Below, piece after piece: positions 13,626 through 13,723 of a DNA stretch of 13,723 nucleotides. Positions within the stretch are counted from its first letter, which is position 1. Every line of letters starts with the position of its first letter. The notes under the pieces are model-generated. The model ran no database searches. It had not been told where the DNA came from and saw nothing but the letters and a program-made list of their open reading frames with translations. Origin of the DNA: Avisuccinivibrio_A sp964651505 (GTDB lineage: Bacteria; Pseudomonadota; Gammaproteobacteria; Enterobacterales; Succinivibrionaceae); assembly GCA_964651505.1 (NCBI GenBank), contig CAZYXT010000069.1, positions 1-13,723 on the forward strand, written 5' to 3'. A program made the position numbers and the translations under genes.

Positions 13626-13661
13626 AATGATCATTGTAGCACATGCCCTAGCGCCGATAAA
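13626..13661 (-). promoter_or_regulatory. Extended -10 promoter of perM with overlapping palindrome
   Basis: On the - strand TACAAT (13638-13633) is preceded by TGC, the extended -10 signature, with a weak -35 TTTATC (13661-13656) at 17-base spacing. Transcription would start near 13626, giving a leader of about 20 bases. A perfect 10-bp palindrome AATGATCATT (13626-13635) covers the -10 edge and start point, a position where a bound protein would repress. Confidence 0.6.
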
Positions 13662-13723
13662 AAAGCGATCAGGGTGATTGCACGAGATCTTGCTTGATAT
13701 TAGCCCGAGATTTTGTTGCGTCA
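13662..13723. other. Right edge, no gene recognised
   Basis: Short stretch upstream of the perM promoter. No open frame or RNA is recognised. Confidence 0.4.

Overview
The window looks like a chromosomal stretch of a gammaproteobacterium with mid-range GC. The periplasmic alkaline phosphatase and the PerM-type permease both read closely like their enterobacterial counterparts. A TRAP carboxylate transporter and an AAA-ATPase/PD-(D/E)XK protein of a kind common in gut and rumen anaerobes suggest a host-associated or anaerobic lineage (Succinivibrionaceae/Aeromonadales-like is a guess). Nothing in the window fixes the genus.

Layout. Bases 1-229 hold the promoter of a tRNA-Val(UAC) gene (230-306), the only + strand gene. 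All seven protein genes run on the - strand. Reading the + coordinates left to right they are: a TRAP transporter operon transcribed dctQ-dctM-dctP (3552 to 685), closed by two hairpin terminators; a gene-free stretch (3553-4204) with a perfect 12-bp inverted repeat and several dispersed short repeats; a 1334-residue protein joining a SWIM zinc-finger module to a SNF2 helicase (8209 to 4205); a phoA-like alkaline phosphatase with a lipoprotein-type signal (9990 to 8548); an AAA-ATPase-like/PD-(D/E)XK nuclease-fold protein (12124 to 10421); and perM, an AI-2E-family permease (13606 to 12410).

The genes do not form one pathway. Only dctQMP is an obvious operon: one overlap of a single base and one 25-base gap, with a ribosome binding site for each gene. 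The other four genes are single transcription units separated by 190-430 bases, most with a recognisable terminator or leader. No CRISPR array, insertion sequence, prophage gene or complete defence cassette is visible.

Points most worth attention: the SWIM-SNF2 fusion, which joins in one polypeptide two proteins that are separate neighbours in other bacteria; the repeat-rich gene-free region at 3553-4204; the palindromes and hairpins in front of nearly every transcription unit; and the predicted surface- or membrane-anchored form of alkaline phosphatase.
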